Positions 12,585 through 14,306 of a stretch of DNA of 14,306 bases are shown here, one piece after another. The position numbers were made by a program, and so were the translations under genes. Numbering within the stretch: position 1 is the first letter of the stretch; each line of letters begins with the position of its first letter. The DNA comes from RGIG3009 sp045630765. GTDB lineage: Bacteria; Bacillota; Clostridia; Oscillospirales; Acutalibacteraceae. The notes beneath the pieces were generated by a model, which made no database searches, was not told the DNA's origin, and was given only the letters and a program-made list of their open reading frames with translations. The stretch spans positions 1 to 14,306 of the forward strand of contig JAZQTM010000042.1 in assembly GCA_045630765.1 (NCBI GenBank), read 5' to 3'.

Positions 12585-13679
12585 TCACATCCTTTTATGG
12601 TCTTTATTATAGGTGACTTGTCTTCCTTTGTCAACAGAAAGCAACCAAATTCCGCAAAGCAGCAACACAAAGACCGATATTCCGACGTGGTCGGTGACCG
12701 CTCTGATCGTCGGCGAGGAAGTGCCGAACACCGGTAAAGTGATCGGTACAATGCGCAAAAGCAACAACGTCAGTATGGCGGTCAAGCCGCCGTGCAGCAG
12801 CCGCGCCAATATAAAGGACGGCGTGAGCGTGCCCGTGCCGACGAGGGTGGCGGCTAACTGACAATGCACCGACAGCCCGCCGAAGCCGACGGCAAAACCG
12901 AGCAGAAACGGCGACAGTGCGCCGAGGTCGGCGGCGGCGACGCAACCGCTGCTGACTTCCAAAAAGCAAGAGAGCAAAGCGCTTGTTACGCTGCTCCTGA
13001 TGATGGTATCCAAAAGGGCGAGCACGCCTGAAAACAGAAGAATACAGCCGCACATCGATAACAGCGATTGACACGCACTTGTGACCGATTCCGCAAGTGC
13101 TGTCGGCAGTGACAGCGGTGCGCGGCGCGAGGTGTGTGCGGTGGTGTATTGTCGACTGTCTTTCGGTGCGCCGACCAATCCTAACAGCAGTGCCGCCGTC
13201 ACGTGTGCGGTAAACAGGATCACACCGAAAGCGGTGCTGTCCATCAATCCCGCGCCGATCGTGCTGATGATAAAGCCGGGTCCCGCACAGACGCAAAAGC
13301 GGAGCATCCGCCGACCTTCGTCGCAGGTGATCTGTTCGCTGCGTACCAGTTCACCGACCGCCGTACTGCCCGCGGGGTAGCCGCCTACCAAGCCGATGAG
13401 GATGCCGGCGGCACAACAACCCGGTAAGCCGAACAGCCGTCGCGTGAGTCGTTCAAGGTGTCTGCCGATCGCTGCCGCTACTCCTGATTTGGCAAGTAGC
13501 GTTCCCAATACCAAAAACGGGAACAAGGTGGGAATGATGACCGCTCCGCAGACGCTAAGCCCGCGGCTGATGCCGCCCGCGACTGCTTCGGGGCGAAGCA
13601 GTGTAGCGATGCCGCCGCACACGATACCGAACCCGACCAGTGCCGTTCGGATACGTGGGCGCGTAAGGTATACCCACAT
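12585..13679 (-). CDS. ylbJ: Sporulation integral membrane protein YlbJ
   Basis: The 364-residue polytopic membrane protein has about eight or nine hydrophobic helices and the nucleoside-recognition (Gate) fold. Recognisable parts are VIIPTLFPFLVLGTLLAKSG (47-66), LIGLVGGYPAGSTAVGEL (94-111), RFCVCAGPGFIISTIGAG (127-144) and GFAVGFGGLSVHCQ (261-274). In B. subtilis ylbJ is expressed in the mother cell under sigma-E and is needed for normal heat-resistant spores; the transported substrate is not settled. ATG 13679 has AAGGAGGG seven bases before it. It is divergent from yqfC-yqfD and leads a two-gene unit with the four-cysteine protein. It marks the organism as an endospore former. Confidence 0.92.
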   Translation of the reverse strand: MWVYLTRPRIRTALVGFGIVCGGIATLLRPEAVAGGISRGLSVCGAVIIPTLFPFLVLGTLLAKSGVAAAIGRHLERLTRRLFGLPGCCAAGILIGLVGGYPAGSTAVGELVRSEQITCDEGRRMLRFCVCAGPGFIISTIGAGLMDSTAFGVILFTAHVTAALLLGLVGAPKDSRQYTTAHTSRRAPLSLPTALAESVTSACQSLLSMCGCILLFSGVLALLDTIIRSSVTSALLSCFLEVSSGCVAAADLGALSPFLLGFAVGFGGLSVHCQLAATLVGTGTLTPSFILARLLHGGLTAILTLLLLRIVPITLPVFGTSSPTIRAVTDHVGISVFVLLLCGIWLLSVDKGRQVTYNKDHKRM

Positions 13680-13698
13680 ACAAATCCCTCCTTGCCTT

Positions 13699-13728
13699 TA
13701 TATATGTGGTGGGCAGGCGGCATTATTC
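13699..13728 (-). promoter_or_regulatory. Candidate sigma-E promoter of ylbJ
   Basis: On the minus strand GAATAAT (13722-13728), 15 bases and CATATATA (13699-13706) resemble the sigma-E pattern (KMATATT, 13-15 bases, CATACANT). The family knowledge that ylbJ is sigma-E dependent supports it. No vegetative promoter is visible in the 92-base gap. Confidence 0.45.
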
Positions 13729-13748
13729 CCGCTGTTTAGTCATAGTTA
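13720..13748 (+). promoter_or_regulatory. yqfC: Candidate sigma-E promoter of yqfC-yqfD
   Basis: GCATTATT (13720-13727), 13 bases and CATAGTTA (13741-13748) resemble a sigma-E promoter. Its -35 overlaps that of the divergent ylbJ candidate. The predicted start would leave only a few bases before the AAAGGAGG SD. Confidence 0.4.
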
Positions 13749-13771
13749 TAAACGTAAAGGAGGTGGCTGTG

Positions 13772-14050
13772 ATGAAGCAAAAAACGCGAGCCGCCCTTTC
13801 GTCGAGCGTGGAAAACGCGTTGGACATCCCGACGGGGGTGCTGTCAAAGGCGGCCAGAATGGAAGTGTGCGGAAACCGACAAGTATTGATGGAGGGGTGT
13901 CGGGGAATCGTCAAATACGACGAGGATCAGATTGAGGTACGCACGGCGGAGGGGTCGGTTCGGTTTACCGGTCGTCAGTTGTGTATGACCCGTTTGAATC
14001 CCGCTTGCGCGGTGATCAACGGACGATTGCTGTCGATTGAGTTTTTGTAA
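13772..14050 (+). CDS. yqfC: Sporulation protein YqfC (YabP/YqfC family)
   Basis: The 92-residue protein belongs to the YabP/YqfC family. KAARMEVCGNRQVLMEGCRG (26-45), IVKYDEDQIEVRTAEG and the end VINGRLLSIEFL are typical, and length matches the roughly 93-residue B. subtilis protein. YqfC is a mother-cell sporulation protein of unknown activity and is nearly always followed by yqfD, as here (11 bases). The frame extends upstream, but ATG 13772 lies eight bases after the perfect AAAGGAGG at 13756-13763, and family members start here. Confidence 0.92.
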   Translation: MKQKTRAALSSSVENALDIPTGVLSKAARMEVCGNRQVLMEGCRGIVKYDEDQIEVRTAEGSVRFTGRQLCMTRLNPACAVINGRLLSIEFL

Positions 14051-14061
14051 GGGGGGATAGT

Positions 14062-14306
14062 ATGCTCGCGGCAACCGTGCTGATAGAATGTGAAGGTGGT
14101 TTTCCGGAGCGGTTTTTGGACGAGGCGGCGGCGCGGGGAGTCGTGTTGTGGGACGTTTCGCGCCGCGGCATTTCTCTGTTTTGCCGTTCCAAAGCGGCTG
14201 ATTATCGCACGCTGCGCGCGGCGGCGCGCGCAGCATCGGTGCGTATGCGGGTGGGCGAGCGGCACGGGTTGCCGTTTTTGTTGCGTCCGTTTCGTTTGCG
14301 GTGGGG
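14062..14306 (+). CDS. yqfD: Sporulation protein YqfD, N-terminal part
   Basis: An open frame of 81 codons from ATG 14062 runs off the right edge. AAGGGGGG at 14049-14056 is the SD and overlaps the yqfC stop. The translation contains GVVLWDVSRRGISLFCRSKA, a run ADYRTLRAAARAASVRMRV, then GERHGLPFLLRPFRLRW. This matches the N-terminal domain of YqfD, where a GI-LWD-type motif and a GLPFLL segment precede the transmembrane helix. YqfD is a mother-cell sporulation protein required for efficient spore formation. The stretch 14211-14236 is almost purely G+C (Ala/Arg codons). Confidence 0.88.
   Translation, partial: MLAATVLIECEGGFPERFLDEAAARGVVLWDVSRRGISLFCRSKAADYRTLRAAARAASVRMRVGERHGLPFLLRPFRLRW

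Noticed and set aside
12631..13296. Minus-strand frame (221 codons) overlapping ylbJ
   Set aside because: A different frame inside the well-supported ylbJ gene. The protein is strongly Arg/His-rich without hydrophobic segments or motif.
1..14306. CRISPR array, tRNA, rRNA, insertion sequence or prophage
   Set aside because: No regularly spaced direct repeats, cloverleaf, rRNA-like or transposase/integrase sequence was found by reading both strands.

Overview
The window looks like chromosomal core DNA of an endospore-forming member of the class Clostridia, probably an Oscillospiraceae/Ruminococcaceae-type gut anaerobe. The lineage is inferred from gene content, AGGAGG-type Shine-Dalgarno (SD) sequences, TTG and GTG starts, sporulation genes (ylbJ, yqfC, yqfD) and the Firmicutes ylxM-ffh-rpsP-khpA-rimM-trmD operon. 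By hand count the first 300 bases are about 27% GC. The rest is clearly GC-richer, roughly 55-60% in the lines I counted. I see no rRNA, tRNA, CRISPR array, insertion sequence or phage gene. No stretch over 300 bases lacks a gene.

Layout. 1-305 (-): 5' part of an AT-rich two-helix membrane protein that runs off the left edge, with its own promoter. 435-908 (-): YbaK/EbsC-type aminoacyl-tRNA deacylase, divergent from serC. 1099-3354 (+): serC-serA, the first two steps of serine synthesis from 3-phosphoglycerate. 3421-4209 (+): YdcF/DUF218 membrane protein. It meets the next unit head-on over one hairpin shared as a bidirectional terminator. 4237-5609 (-): nnrD (NAD(P)H-hydrate repair) followed by a lipoprotein. 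5663-6181 (-): two-helix membrane protein. 6265-8437 (-): ptsH (HPr) then uvrC (excision repair nuclease). 8628-12220 (-): ylxM-ffh-rpsP-khpA-rimM-trmD (SRP, ribosome maturation, tRNA modification). 12362-13679 (-): ylbJ and a four-cysteine mini-protein. 13772-14306 (+): yqfC and the start of yqfD, divergent from ylbJ.

How the genes work together. Most are housekeeping genes for translation and protein export, repair (UvrC, NnrD, tRNA editing), serine supply and carbon control through HPr. The right end is a sporulation block in which ylbJ and yqfCD face away from each other across a 92-base gap holding candidate sigma-E promoters.

The most unusual signal is regulatory. Five strong intrinsic-terminator hairpins lie immediately in front of the SD of a downstream co-directional gene (ydcF-like gene, nnrD, uvrC, rimM, ylxM). 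In the ylxM-ffh case the hairpin lies downstream of a perfect-consensus promoter, so every transcript from that promoter must pass it. Two perfect inverted repeats sit on promoters (ylxM and ptsH) as candidate operators. I found no clearly novel multi-gene system. The best candidates for undescribed biology are the ylxM leader, the hairpin-SD architecture and the ylbJ-coupled four-cysteine protein.
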